Source of the DNA: Molossus alvarezi
Lineage: Eukaryota; Chordata; Mammalia; Chiroptera; Molossidae
Length of the DNA: 64,000 bases
Reading direction: 5' to 3'
Assembly: GCA_037176705.1 (NCBI GenBank)
Contig: CM073891.1
Span: 91,346,327-91,410,326, forward strand
Part shown: in pieces, positions 10,147 through 21,898 of the stretch
How the letters are laid out: every line of letters starts with the position of its first letter
Numbering within the stretch: position 1 is the first letter of the stretch
The notes under the pieces: model-generated
The model's input: only the letters and a program-made list of their open reading frames with translations
Database searches by the model: none
What the model was told of the DNA's origin: nothing
Made by a program: the position numbers and the translations under genes

Positions 10147-10560
10147 AACATGTTTGGTACAATTCACCAGAGAAGCCATCAGGTCCTGGATTTTTGTTGG
10201 TTGGGAAGTTTTTAATTATTAATTTGATCTTCTTTCTAGTAATTAGCTTGTTCAGAGTTTCTGTTTCTTTATGATTCAGTCTTGGTAGGTTGTATGTTTT
10301 TAGGAATTTATCCATTTTTTCTAGATTATCTAATATGTTAGCATATAATTGCTCATTATATTTTCTTATGATACTTAGTATTTTTTTCTCATCAATTATA
10401 ATGTCTTTCATTTCACTTAGCTAGTGGTTTGTCAACTTTGCTTATCTTTAAAAAAATGGCTTTTAGTTTCATAATTTTTTTTGTATTATCTTTTAGTCTC
10501 TATTTTATTTATTTCCACTCAACTCTTTGCTAATTCCTTCCTTCTAAGATAGAGTAATAT
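10147..10560 (-). mobile_element. old L1 ORF2, continuation of the 7405 element
   Basis: Resumes with the complement of the GFSGELYQ-type RT segment (MKDIIIDEKKI...GPDGFSGELYQT over 10142-10411) and runs toward the N-terminal RT region. Orientation and order agree with the part left of the insertion. Confidence 0.8.
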
Positions 10561-11904
10561 TTTTTTCATTATCTCAAAGTAATCTGATTTGAAACCTTAA
10601 TTATATATTTAATTTTTTTTTTTTTTACCTTTACCATGTAAATTAACCTACCACTGCATTCACAGATTCTGCCCACATCTGAGGGGGGTAGACTACACAT
10701 GGTGCATATGTATCAGGGGTGGGAAATGTGGGGACCATCTTAGATTTTGCCTAGTTTCTGCTTTTGTGGGTTAGTGGGCTAATTTTGACTTCAGTCACCT
10801 GTTTAAGTCTAAAATAATCCTTTTTATTTTCCTCAAAACTTTTCCAATGACCTGTTTAAGTCTAAAATAATCCTTTTTATTTTCCTCAAAACTGTTCCAA
10901 ATAATTCCATCATGTCATATGAAATATGTGTTATACTGACTTGACCCTGCAGTAAGTTTAACTTTATTCTTTAAAGACTAGCTGTGTAACCCCAGTCATC
11001 CATTATCAAAGAAATTTTCTAGTCATATCAGGTATGGATTAATATGCATGTTTGAAATAATTTGCTGACTTAAAGCAAACTTAAAAGAAAACGCAAACAT
11101 ACCCCACAAAAATTAAATTACAAGATTCTGACATGCTTGATGGATCAAATAGCTTTTAATTTCACCATTTGGCACATTGGTCATTTGTGCATGAAATATA
11201 ATCATATAGATGAATTTTTCCAGGTAGTAGGATGAAAACTCAGTAAAATGGGTTTAAAAGTTTATAAACTGAAACTGCTTGAAAAGTAATTTGAATTTTT
11301 GACAGCATCTATTTTGGGCCAGGTATAGGCTGGGGCACACAATATAGTCCAGGGTGAAGCTCTATTGTCCTGACATCAATGAGAATCTTGTGGAGATTGT
11401 CTTCCCTAAAGGCAATGGAGCAAGATGAAAATAATCAACTTCCTTAGTACTTCTCTGTCTTTCTTGTTGCTATTGAAGGGATCCATGATGTAGGAGAAAT
11501 TAAGTGTTCCCAAAGAATACAAAGGAATAGAAAAAGCATGGGTTATGGGAGAGTTCTTTAGTGAACAAGGCAGACAAATACACTGTTGGGCCATTGCGCA
11601 GTTTTTAATAGCAGAGTTTCTAATAGTTAACCCCTAGAAAACTTAAATGAAAGAAGAGATCATCATTTGCACATTACTTCCATGGAGAGAGAGCAAGTTT
11701 GGGGTTACAAATGTATTCTATGCTTTATCCATTGGAGGTGGGGTTGTTCTTCTCAAGCAGTGATTTCTGATTGTTACTATGTCTTTTCCTTTTTCCTTAA
11801 GTGAATGGGTTAGATAGACATTTTTTCCCTGGTTGTGGTAGCTTAAATTTTATATCAGTGAATCTGGCTTGAAAGCATACAGAGTGACAGTTTGTAAATA
11901 ATAT
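10561..11904. other. no recognised gene; unclassified, with a 53-bp tandem duplication
   Basis: A T-tract at 10612-10626 and the phrase GGGGACCATCTTAGATTTTG near 10732 suggest an ancient L1M 3' end, at low confidence. The clear structure is the duplication at 10798-10900. I see no coding signal in the rest. Confidence 0.4.
10798..10900. repeat. 53-bp tandem duplication
   Basis: The segment starting CCTGTTTAAGTCTAAAATAA at 10798 is repeated from 10851. The fifty compared bases differ at one position (T versus G before TTCCAA). Confidence 0.95.
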
Positions 11905-13150
11905 ACCTAGGTATACTTTTTTTTAGCATTTATCCTTTTTGGAGTTCTCTGCACTTCCTGAATCTGTGCTTTGCTGCCTGACATTAATTTGGGGAAATTC
12001 TCAGTTGTTATTGCTTCAAATATCATTTCTGTTCCTTTCTCTCCTTGTGGTATTCCCAGTACACATGTGTTACAACTTTTGCTGTCATCCCATAATTCTT
12101 GGATGTTCTGTTTGAGGTTTCAGTCTTTTTCTTTTCTTTTCAGTTTTGGAGATTTCTATCGAGATACCTTCAAGCTTCAGGATTAATTCCTCTGCCGTGT
12201 TTAGTTTATGAACAAGCCCACCAAATACATTCTTCATTTCTCTTTCAGTGTTTTTGATCTATAGAATTCAGATAACTTAAATCTATAGCATTTAAAAAAA
12301 TTCTTAGAATCTTCAACTCTGTTTACATCTGTTCTTGCATGCTGTCTTTTTCATTAATGCCCTTAGCATATTAATCATAATTTTTAAAAAATTTTTGGTC
12401 TGATAATTACAGTATCTCTCGTTCTGTCTTCAAACTGTGATTTTCACATTTTATTATGTCTTACAATTTTGTTGTTGTTTTTGTTGTTAAAAGGTGGACA
12501 TTATGGACAGGGTAAAAAGAGCCATAGTAAGTAGGCCTTTTGTAATGTAATGGTAAGGTTTGATGGGAGAGGGTGTATGCTGTAGTTGTATGCTCTGGTC
12601 TTAATCCTTTTGTAAATTTGTGCCCCTGGCCTGTGGATTTCATCAGTACTTCTCAGATTTTTTTCTCTGTTACTTGGAACAACTTGGTTAGAATAGGATA
12701 TTTCCCTTCTCCAATGTGGGTTAGGCTCTGATAAAACAATAGAATGTTAACCTCTGGTAAAGTAGTTTTTCCTGAGAGCAGGAGTTTTTCTATGATACTG
12801 TGAGGCTCCTGGAGATAAAAATCACAGAAGTGTGAGTCTCCCCAGTAACTGGATCCTCCTGGAGTTTTTAACTCTCAGACTTGTCCACACTGAGCCTCTG
12901 GCAATTCACCAATTACAGTTCAGGTGTTTGTACCCATACTGGTTCATGTAGAAGAAAGTGGGTTTCTGCTCCAGTAAGTTCTAATTCTCTGTATCTATTT
13001 GACTGTCTCCCCAGTTTTGGGGTCAGCGGTTTGCCCTCTTATCTCACTTCTTTAACGGATCTAAGAAGAGTTGATTTTTCAGCTTTTCACTTGTTAGGAT
13101 AGGGTGGCAACTTCTGAAATCTTAACGTGCTAGACCAGACACTGGAAGTT
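11905..13150 (-). mobile_element. old L1 ORF1 and 5' UTR remnant (L1M or HAL1 type)
   Basis: The reverse complement resembles the ORF1 region seen at 20410-20880 (TTTGGGGAAATTCTCAGTTGTTATTGCTTC, CCACAATTCTTGG-like). It then passes into a 5' UTR-like stretch ending near GGATAGGGTGGCAACTTCTG and CTAGACCAGACACTGGAAG. It is too decayed to give a frame and may be the 5' portion of the 7405-10560 element. Confidence 0.55.
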
Positions 13151-14759
13151 CCCAGCATACTTTTAAAACTAATATAGTAATTCTTGATCTCATTTTGCCT
13201 TGATGTCCAAAGTTACTTATTAATGCTTTGAGAGCTGAAAAAATTTAGCAATAATTTATTTCATGTTCATAGACCAATTTAGATAAACTTTTATATTTAT
13301 TATACTATGGCCAAAATGTTACATGCAATGTTAAATTTTCTTTTTAAGAGTACAACTATTAGATGACTTTTTATTAATGAGACTGCTGATGTATATGCAC
13401 AATAAAAATACTTCTTAGTTTTTAATCTTCATTTTCAGAGAGCAATTCATGTTCTTTCTCCTTCTCTCTTAGGAGACACACTTGGGCCAACTGATCAATG
13501 ATATTGTTCTTCAAGTGGAGCCACTGTTCTATCTTAAATACATTTTCTGCTGTGTGTCATTTATGGTTAAAATGTTCCTGAATTATCATTTTATTTTATT
13601 ATAGAAGCTACCTGCTTATTGCTTCTGGACTCTATGCAAAATTCATAGAGTAACAAATGTTTTTCAATTAAAAAATTTTATTAAAGAGAAATTTTAAATA
13701 AGACCAGTAATGAAATTCTTTTTTCCCCATTAACAGTACAATGCAGTTTGTGAATAGGTAACTTTAAAGATGTTCAAATCTAGAAACTTAAAATTGAACG
13801 TGGAAGACATCTAGTGTAAACTCTCATACAACTTAAGAATCTTCTCAGCTACATCTCTGGCCAAAAATCATATCATAGTTCCCTAGTACAACCCTAAAAA
13901 CTCTCATATACACATTGAAATTTAACCCACAACATTCAAATGTGTTGTTAACAGATTGTTCTGGTTGAGCATGTCCTGAGCGATAGGGGGTGGGTGAAAG
14001 AAGAGAGGGCTAAATAGAACTGAGACTACAACTCCTGTCTCCAGACTTCTCCCTGGGGCCTTCTTACCATGAATCCAGAATAATACCATCTACACTGCCT
14101 CGAAAAGGCAGAATCTTGGCTCAGGTATAGTAATAGGGCATACTTTTGGCATTAGGTTATTGTTCTTTTGGAGGAAAAACAATGCATTTCCACTAAAAAT
14201 AAATTTCTTAAAATATACACCTAGACTGACAGATAAGTCTAATATTTTGTCTAGAAAATTGCCTCAATCAAGGCAAATCAACATGGCAAATAAAATCATT
14301 CTCTGCATGTCATTTTAGTAACATGTAGAGCGTTTAAGATGTCTCCAAACAAAGCTTTTCAACAATTTTATTGCCTAAGGGAGAGGATCTAATGCATTTT
14401 GTTATCCACTGTATAAGCTATTAATTCAACTCAGTTATCTTGGCATTATTTATACGATGCATTTTTAAATCATAGCCTGATTGATAATCTTACTTTGTTT
14501 ATGTCTCCCAGCTATCTCTTCACTTCCATTTACACACACGTGAACTTATTTTAAATCCAAGAAAACTTTATAAAGTGTTCATTTTGTGTAAGGTAGTGGA
14601 AGTACAATGTAATAAACCTAACTTTTATATCAGCATATGCAAAATATTTTAGAAAAATAAGTCTATCCAAAAAAACGTAATTCACTTACAAGTTGGAAAG
14701 TGTGCTACATTTGACACAATTTTGCTCTATTCATTAGTGCATTGTACAAATATTTATTA
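13151..14759. other. no recognised feature
   Basis: AT-rich DNA with no usable open frame and no repeat that I can name. Confidence 0.5.
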
Positions 14760-14973
14760 TCTATATTTAGAAATTTTTAAATATGTTTTTATACATGTTA
14801 GAGGGAGGGGAAGGGGGAGGTAAAGAAAGAAACATCGATCAATTGCCTCCCACATGCACCCTGACCTGGGATTGAACCCACAACCTGGGTATGTGCCCAG
14901 GCCACGCATCGAACCAGCAACGTTTTGGTGCACAAGACAATGTTCAACCAACTGAGCCACACTGACCAGGGCT
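14760..14973 (-). mobile_element. Ves SINE, short-bodied older form
   Basis: The head is at the right (complement of AACTGAGCCACACTGACCAGGGC), with ATTGAACCCACAACC in the B-box region, a purine-rich tract on the left and an A/T tail. This variant lacks the GCGGGTGGCAGCCACT segment of the long form. No clean target duplication was found. Confidence 0.88.
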
Positions 14974-15478
14974 ATTGTTGACATTTTTTAAGATTGAGAG
15001 ATGGCATTGGACTTATCTATTTATAGGTTATTGGTGATTTTGACAAACGTAGTTTTAGTGGAGTAATAGAGATAAAAGGTAGTTGGAGTGATTCAAGAGA
15101 GAATGATAGGAGAAAATCAGAGACGACAAGCAGAAAAATTTTCTGAAGAATTTTGATGTACATGTAAAAAAACATGGAGAAATAAAGACTAGCAAAAACT
15201 TTCTTAAATTATTTATTGTATTTTTTAATTAATTAATTTATTTTTGTCACAGATGTTTCTCCATTTTCCCCGACTAATTCCCCCCTCTTCATCCCTCTTC
15301 CTCCCTCCCCGCCCTGTCCCCAGCTTTGTTGTCCATGTCCATTGTTTATGCATACATGCATATAAGTTCTGTGGATTATCTCTCCCCCACCACCCCCTCT
15401 TCTAGGGATTGTCAGTTTGTACCCGACTTCCACATCTCTGGGAATACCCCATTCCTCATACTGTTATGTTCATTATAT

Positions 15479-18400
15479 TCAACAAATAAGTGGGATCATA
15501 TGATACTTGTCTTTATCTGTTTGGCTTGATTTGCTTAGGATGATACTTTCCAGGTTTCTACATGTCATCTCAAAGGATAAGAGATCTTTCTTTCTTACAG
15601 CTGCATAATACTCCATTGTATATATATGTACCACTGCTTTTTTATCCATCCGTCTACTGATGGACATTTGGGCTGTTTCCAGATCTTAGCTATTGTAAAT
15701 AGTGCTGCTACAAACATAGAGGTACATATGTTCTTTCTGGTGTTTCAAGCTTCTTAGGGTATATTCCTAGAAGTGGGATCAATGGGTCAAATGGAAGTTC
15801 AATTTTTAATTTTTTGAGATAACACCATATTGTTCTCCATAGTGGCTGCACCAGTCTGCATTCCCACCAGCAGTATACTAGAGTCCCCTTTTCTCCACAC
15901 CCTAGCCAACACTTGTTTGATGATTTGTTGACGGTAACCATTCTGACAGGTGTGAGGTGATACCTCATTGTTTTAATTTGCACCTCTCTGATGATTAGTG
16001 ATGTTGAGCATTTCTTCATATGTCTCTTAGCCATTTGTATGTGCTGTTTGGAGAGATGTCTGTTTAGTTCCTCTGCCCATTTTCTAATTGGGCTCTCGGT
16101 CTTCCTTTTGTTGACTTGTATGAGCACTCTATATATATGGAAAATTAACCCCTTATCTGATATATCATTGGCAATGATGCTCTCCCAAAGAGTGGGTTGC
16201 CTTTCCGTTTTGATGATTGTATCATTTGCTGTGCAGGAGCTTTTGAGTTGGATGTATCCCATGTGTTCATTTGCTCCTTTGTTTCTGTTGCCTTAGGTGA
16301 TGTATCAGTAAAAATTCTGCTATGTATGATGTCTGAAATTTTGTTGCCTACAGTTTCTTCTAGGATTTTTATGGATTCATGAGTCACATTTTAAGTTTTT
16401 TATCCATTTTGAGTTTATTCTTGTGTAGGGTGTAAGTTGATGGTCTAGTTTCTTTTTTTTTTTTTTTTTTTTTTGCATGTAGCTGTCCAATTTTCCCAAC
16501 ACCATTTAGTAAAGAGGCTGTCTTTACTCCACTATATGCTCTTGCCTCCTTTGTTAAATATTAATTGAGCATTTTGCCTTGGGTCCATTTCTGGGTTCTC
16601 TGTTCTGTTCCACTGGTTCATATGCCTGTTCTTGTGCCAGTACCAGGCTGTTTTGATTACAGTGGCTTTGTAGTATAACCTGAAATCTGGTAATGTGATC
16701 TCTCCAACTTTGTCCTTCTTTTTCAAGATTGCTGTGGCTATTCGAGGTCTTTTTGGTTCCATATGAACTTTTGAAGTATTTGTTCTAATTCTATGAAGTA
16801 TGTCGTTGGTATTTTGATGGGGATTGCATTGAATCTATAAATTGCTTTTGGTAGTATGGACATTTTAATGATGTTAATTCTCCCAATCCATGAACAGGGT
16901 ATGTGCTTCCACTTTTTTTATATCTTCCTCTATTTCTTTTTTCAATGACCTGTAGTTTTCTGCAAATAGGTCCTTTATTTCTTTGGTTAAGTTTATTTCT
17001 AGGTATCTTAATTTTTTTTTTGCCACACTGGAAAATTGGATTGTTTTCCTAGTTTCTCTTTCTGTGAGTTCATCATTGGTGTATAAGAATGCCATCGATT
17101 TCTTGACGTTAATTTTGTATCCTGCTACTTTGCCAAATTCATTTCTTAATTCTAGTAAATTTTGATGGAGTCTTTTGGGTTTTGTACGTATAGTATCATG
17201 TCATCTGTGAATAATGACAGTTTCACATCCTCCTTTCCAATTTGGATCTCTTTTATTTTTTCTTCCTGTCTGCTAATGGCTAAGACTTCCAGTACTATGT
17301 TAAATAAGAGTGGCGAAAGTGGGCATCCTTCTCTTGTTTCTGTTCTTAAGGGAAATGCTTTTAGTTTTTGCCCATTGAGTATGACGTTGGAGGTAGGTCT
17401 TTCATATATGGCCTTTATTATGTCAAGATATGATCCCTCTACTTCCACATTGCTGAGCGTTTTTATCAGAAATGTATGCTGGATTTTGTCGAAGGCTTTT
17501 TCAGCATCTATTGATATTATCATGTGGTTTTTATTCTTCATTTTATTTATGTGGTGTATCATGTTTATTGACTTGCAAATATTGTACCAGCCTTGCATCC
17601 CTAGAATGAATTCCACTTGGTCATGGTGAATAATTTTTTTGATGTATAGGTGGATCTAATTTGCTAATATTTGTTCACAATTTTGGCATCTATGTTCATC
17701 AGGAATATTGGCCTATAGTTGTCTTTCTTTGTAATGCCCTTTTCTGGTTTTGGAATTAGAATTATACTGGTTTCATAAAACAAGTTTGGAAATCTTCCTT
17801 CTTGAATTTTTTAAAATAGTTTGAGGAGAATGGGTGTTAGTTCTTCTTTGAATGTTCGGTAAAACTCCCCCGTGAAGCCATTCAGGCCTAGGCTTTTGTT
17901 TGCTGGGAGAGTCTTGATAACATCTTCAATTTCCTTAGTTGTTATTGGTCTGTTCAAGTTTTCTATATCTTCCCGGTCCAGTTTTGGGAGACTATGTGTT
18001 TCTAGAAATTTGTCCATTTTGCTTAGATTATTGAATTTTTTGCCATATAATTGTTCATAGTAGTTGTTAACGATCTGTTGTATTTCTGTGTTGTCAGTTG
18101 TTACTTCTCCTCTTTCATTTCTACTTTTGTGTATTTGTGTTCTCTCTCTTTGTTTCTTGGTGAGTGTTGCTAAGGGTCCATCTTTCTTTATCTTTTCAAA
18201 AAACCAGCTCTTTGTTTCATTGATCCTTTGAATTGTTTGGACTCTGTCATTTATTTCTGCTCTCATCTTTACTATTCCCTTCCTTCTACTTGCTCTGGGG
18301 TTTTCTTTTTGTTGGCTCTCTAGTTCTTTAAGTTGAGAGGTTAGATAGTCTATTAGAGATTTTTCTTGTTTTTTTGAGGTAGGCCTGTAGTGCTATGAAC

Positions 18401-19288
18401 TTCTCTCTCAGAACTGCTTTCGCTGCATCCCATAGATTTTGTGTTGTTGTGTCTTCATTTTCATTGGTTTCCAGGAAGTTTTTAATTTCTTCCTTGATCT
18501 CCTCGGTAACCCATTCTTTGTTTAATAACATGCTATTTAGCTTCCATGTGTTCAAATGTCTTTGCATATTCTTGTTGCAATTAATTTCTAGTTGCATGCC
18601 ATTGTGATCTGAGAAGATGCTTGATATGATTTCAGTCTTTTTAACTTGTAGAGACTTAGTTTTTGTCCTAACATGTGGTCTATCGTTGAGAATGTCCCAT
18701 GTGAACTTGAGAAGAATGTGAATTCTGTAGTTTTGGGGTGTAATTCTCTGTAGATATCTATTAAATCCATTTGGTCTAGTGCTTCATTTAGAGTCTCTGT
18801 TTTCTTGCTAATTTTTTGGCTAGCAGATCTATCCAGTAATGTCAGCAGGATGTTGAATTCTTTTGCTATAATTGTATTGCTATCGATTTCTCCTTTGAAG
18901 TCCTCCAGAAGATTTTTAATGTATTTTGGTGCTCCTATATTGGGTGCATATATGTTTATCAAGGTTATATCTTCCTGTTGGATAGATCCTTTCAATATTA
19001 TGTAGTGGCCTTCTTTGTCTCTAGTTATGGCCTTCATTTTGAAATCCTATTTTATCAGATATGATTATTGTTACCCAGGATTTTTTTCTTTCCCTTAGCT
19101 TGGAAGACTTTTTTCCATCCCTTCACTTTCAACCTATGTGAGTGTTTTGTTGTGAGGTGGGTCTCTTGTAAACAACACGTAGAGGAGCCATGCTTTCTTA
19201 TCCAATCAGCTACTCTGTGTCTTTTTATCAGAGCATTCAATCCATTCACATTTAAGGTGATTATTGATATGTACTTATTTATTGCCAT
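15479..19288 (-). pseudogene. L1 ORF2 pseudogene (endonuclease, reverse transcriptase)
   Basis: L1 ORF2 encodes an AP-like endonuclease and a reverse transcriptase that act in target-primed reverse transcription. The endonuclease shows LNVNGLN and CLQETHL (19288-19055), then, in another frame, IYAPN and a degenerate [14 protein letters not shown] (19037-18588). The RT domain shows [36 protein letters not shown] and the catalytic FTDDMILY (FADD in most L1s). The C-terminal cysteine region ([14 protein letters not shown]) lies at 15708-16262. At least seven frame changes or stops break it. Confidence 0.93.
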
Positions 19289-19333
19289 TTTTGTTTAGTG
19301 TGATTCTATTTTTCTTCCTATTTCTCCTGCTAA

Positions 19334-19622
19334 TTACAGCAGTCCTTTTAATATTTCTTGCAGTGCTGGCTTGGTGCTAATGTATTCCCTTAGCCTCTTT
19401 TTGTCTGGGAAGCTCTTTATTTGACCTTCTATTTTGAATGTTAGCCTTGCTGGGTAGAGTAGTCTTGGATTCAGATCCTTGTTTTTCATGGCCTTGATTA
19501 TCTCGTGCCATTCCCTTCTGGCCTGTAGTGTTTCTGTTGAGAAGTCGGCTGAGATCCTTATGGGGGTTCCTTTGTAGGTATTCTTTTTTTTTTTTTTTTT
19601 GCATTCTTTTTTTTTTTTGCAT

Positions 19623-19656
<34 letters not shown>

Positions 19657-21046
19657 TTTTTTTTTTTTTTTGTTACAGATATTTTACCTTTTTACCCCAT
19701 TGGCACCCCCACCCTACCCCCCCTCCACCCTTTCCCCGGCTTAGTTGTCCATGTCCATTGGTCATGCATACATGCATATAAGTTCTGTGGTTTATCTCTT
19801 CCCACCCCCCCACCCCCCATCCCCTCTACTGAGGGATGTCAGTCTGTGCCCTACTTCCATGTGTCTGGGTCTACTGTATTCCTCAGGCTGTTATGTTCAT
19901 TATATTCCGTATATAAGTGAGATCATGTGGTATTTGTCTTTTTCTGCTTGGCTTCTTTCACTTAGGATAATACTTTCCAGGTCCCTCCATGTCGTCTCAA
20001 AGGATAAGAGATCTTTCTTTCTTACCGCTGCATAGTACTCCATTGTGTATATGTACCACAGCTTTTTTATCCATTCGTCTACTGGTGGACACTTGGGCTG
20101 TTTCCAGATCTTAGCTATTGTAAATAGTGCTGCTATGAACATGGGGGTACATATATTCTTCCTGATTGGTGTTTCAGGCTTCTTAGGGTATATTCCCAGC
20201 AGTGGGATCACTGGGTCAAATGGAAGTTCAATTTTTAATTTCTTGAGGTAGCACCATATTGTTTTCCATAGCGGCTGCACCAGTCTGCATTCCCACCAGC
20301 AGTGTATTAGAGTCCCCTTTTCTCCACACCCTCGCCAACACTTGTTGTTTGATGATTTGTTGATGGCGGCCATTCTGACCGGTGTAAGGTGATACCTCAT
20401 TGTTGTTTTAAGTATTCTTTTGCTTATCTCTTGCTGCTTTTAGGATTCTCTCTTTGTCTTTAATTTTTGGCATTTTGATTACTAAGTGTGTTGGTGTGGG
20501 CCTGTTTGGGTTCTTCTTACTTGGGGCTCTCTGTGCTTCTTGAACTTGAGTGCCTTCTACTTTCACCAAATTTGGCAAATTTTCTGTTACCATTTCTTCA
20601 AATATACTCTCTAACGCTTGTTCATTTTCTTCTTCTTCGGGGACTCCTCTGATGCAAATGTTATTACGTTTCCAGTTGTCCCACAGTTCTCTTAACCTGT
20701 CTTCCTGTTTTTTAACTGTTTTTTCCTTTTGGTTTTCTGATTGGTTGATTTTTTTTTCTACCCTGTCTTCTAATTCACTGATCCAGTCTTCAGCTTCCTC
20801 TACTCTGCTATTTAGACCTTCCAATGTGTTCTTTATTTCTGATATGTCATTGTTCATTTCTTCTTAGTGGTTTTCAATTTCCAATTGGTTGATTTTCAAC
20901 ATTTCTATGTCTTTACTCCTGGTGCTTATGTCCTTACACATGCTGTTGAGCTTCCTCAAGATCATGGCTCTGAATTCTAGATCTGTTAACTTGCTTAACT
21001 GCACCTCATTTATCTCATCTTCCGTAGAGGTCTATTGTTCTTTCAT
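19334..21046 (-). pseudogene. L1 ORF1 pseudogene, interrupted by a nested L1
   Basis: ORF1 protein is a trimeric RNA-binding chaperone. The start is placed at the ATG 21044-21046. A TAG is already the fifth codon (21032-21034). The coiled-coil region (LEGLNSRVEEAEDWISELEDR) and the RNA-recognition part (ICIRGVPEEEE, THLVIKMPKIKDKERIL) are legible at 20857-20408. After the nested insertion the C-terminal domain (FSTETLQARREWHEII) runs to the TAA at 19334-19336. Confidence 0.9.
19588..20411 (-). mobile_element. nested 5'-truncated L1 inside L1 ORF1
   Basis: A second copy of the L1 3' end: T-tract (A-tail), TGTTACAGATATTTTACC, 3' UTR and the last part of ORF2 ([14 protein letters not shown] in 19900-20400). 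The perfect 10-bp target duplication GTATTCTTTT is at 19578-19587 and 20412-20421. It is less decayed than its host, as expected of a later insertion. The A-tail is interrupted by two GAATGC units. Confidence 0.95.
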
Positions 21047-21888
21047 TTAGGTTTTGTTTCTATATTTCACCATTTTGGCTATCACAGTGGGCTTTGGAGC
21101 CTGCCAAATTTTCCCTGTGGGTGTTGGTGTTCTGCTGTTTGTCGCTCCCTCGTTGGGTTTGGATGAGGCAAGGAGGACCCTAGTTAAACACCACTGTCAA
21201 GTCTTACTTTCCTGGTTAGTGTTGCTAGCCCATGAATGGTACATTTATCCTCTAGCTTTTTGCCTGGAGGCTATCAGTAGTGGTTACTTGAAGAGCTCTG
21301 ATTCTCTGTCGAATGAAAAACTCCCTCAAGTGCTCAGTGTAAGGGGATTTCCTGAGGATGGGGCAGATACTGGTTGTTAAAGGGCCTCAATTTGCATTTC
21401 AATGGACACTGGTTGGGTTGATCTCTGATGTAGGGGCCGCTGCCTCTCCCCAGAGCCCTGGGAAGGAGTAAGTTGACCACAGTCTCGTGTGGCCGCAACT
21501 CAGCAAAAGCTCTGAGTACCCTTCAAATCCTTAGTTTCCCCACACAGTTCCAGTCCAGTCTGCCCTCACTCTGCCGGAACCCACGGTGAGTGGTTGTGGC
21601 TATTTTAGCCTCGGTCCAGGCTCTGAGCTGTGGAGCCGCTTGGGAGATTATCCCGAGGGCGCTGCTCACAGCTAAAGCCGCTGCCAACCATGGGCTCCCA
21701 GGCCCCTCTCGCATCTCCACAAGCCTACCAGAATTGAGTCAGTGTTCCTGGTTATCTGGTCCTCCTAGCTGCTTTACTGTTGCTTTTTCCTGTTGATTTG
21801 TCTTTATTATCGTTGTAATTCCAGTTTGGTCCTGGGAGATGGTCTGTGTATCTTCCATTCACTCTGCCACAATTTTGGAATTTTCAAT
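21047..21888 (-). promoter_or_regulatory. L1 5' UTR (internal promoter region)
   Basis: The GC-richer 840 bases upstream of ORF1 and bounded by the target duplication. In L1 elements this segment carries the Pol II promoter. Several spurious frames here have no protein character. Confidence 0.75.
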
Positions 21889-21898
21889 AACTTTCTTA

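Larger units (their letters stand above)
15207..21888 (-). mobile_element. nearly full-length L1, inactivated, with nested L1
   Basis: A complete layout on the minus strand: 5' UTR (21888-21047), ORF1 (21046-19334), a 45-base spacer, ORF2 (19288-15479) and 3' UTR (15478-15207). The target duplication AACTTTCTTA is perfect at 15197-15206 and 21889-21898. The span is 6.68 kb including a nested L1 of about 0.82 kb, so the original was near 5.8 kb, full length for a mammalian L1. Both ORFs carry stops and frameshifts, so it cannot move autonomously. Confidence 0.95.

Noticed and set aside
10612..10760. L1M 3' UTR from the phrase near 10732
   Set aside because: Only one short phrase matches memory of such elements; not enough to annotate separately.
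17162..17629. 155-codon plus-strand frame
   Set aside because: Antisense of the L1 RT domain, which is recognisable on the minus strand.
19528..19920. Phenylalanine-rich 130-codon plus-strand frame
   Set aside because: Translation of the T-tract of a nested L1 tail.
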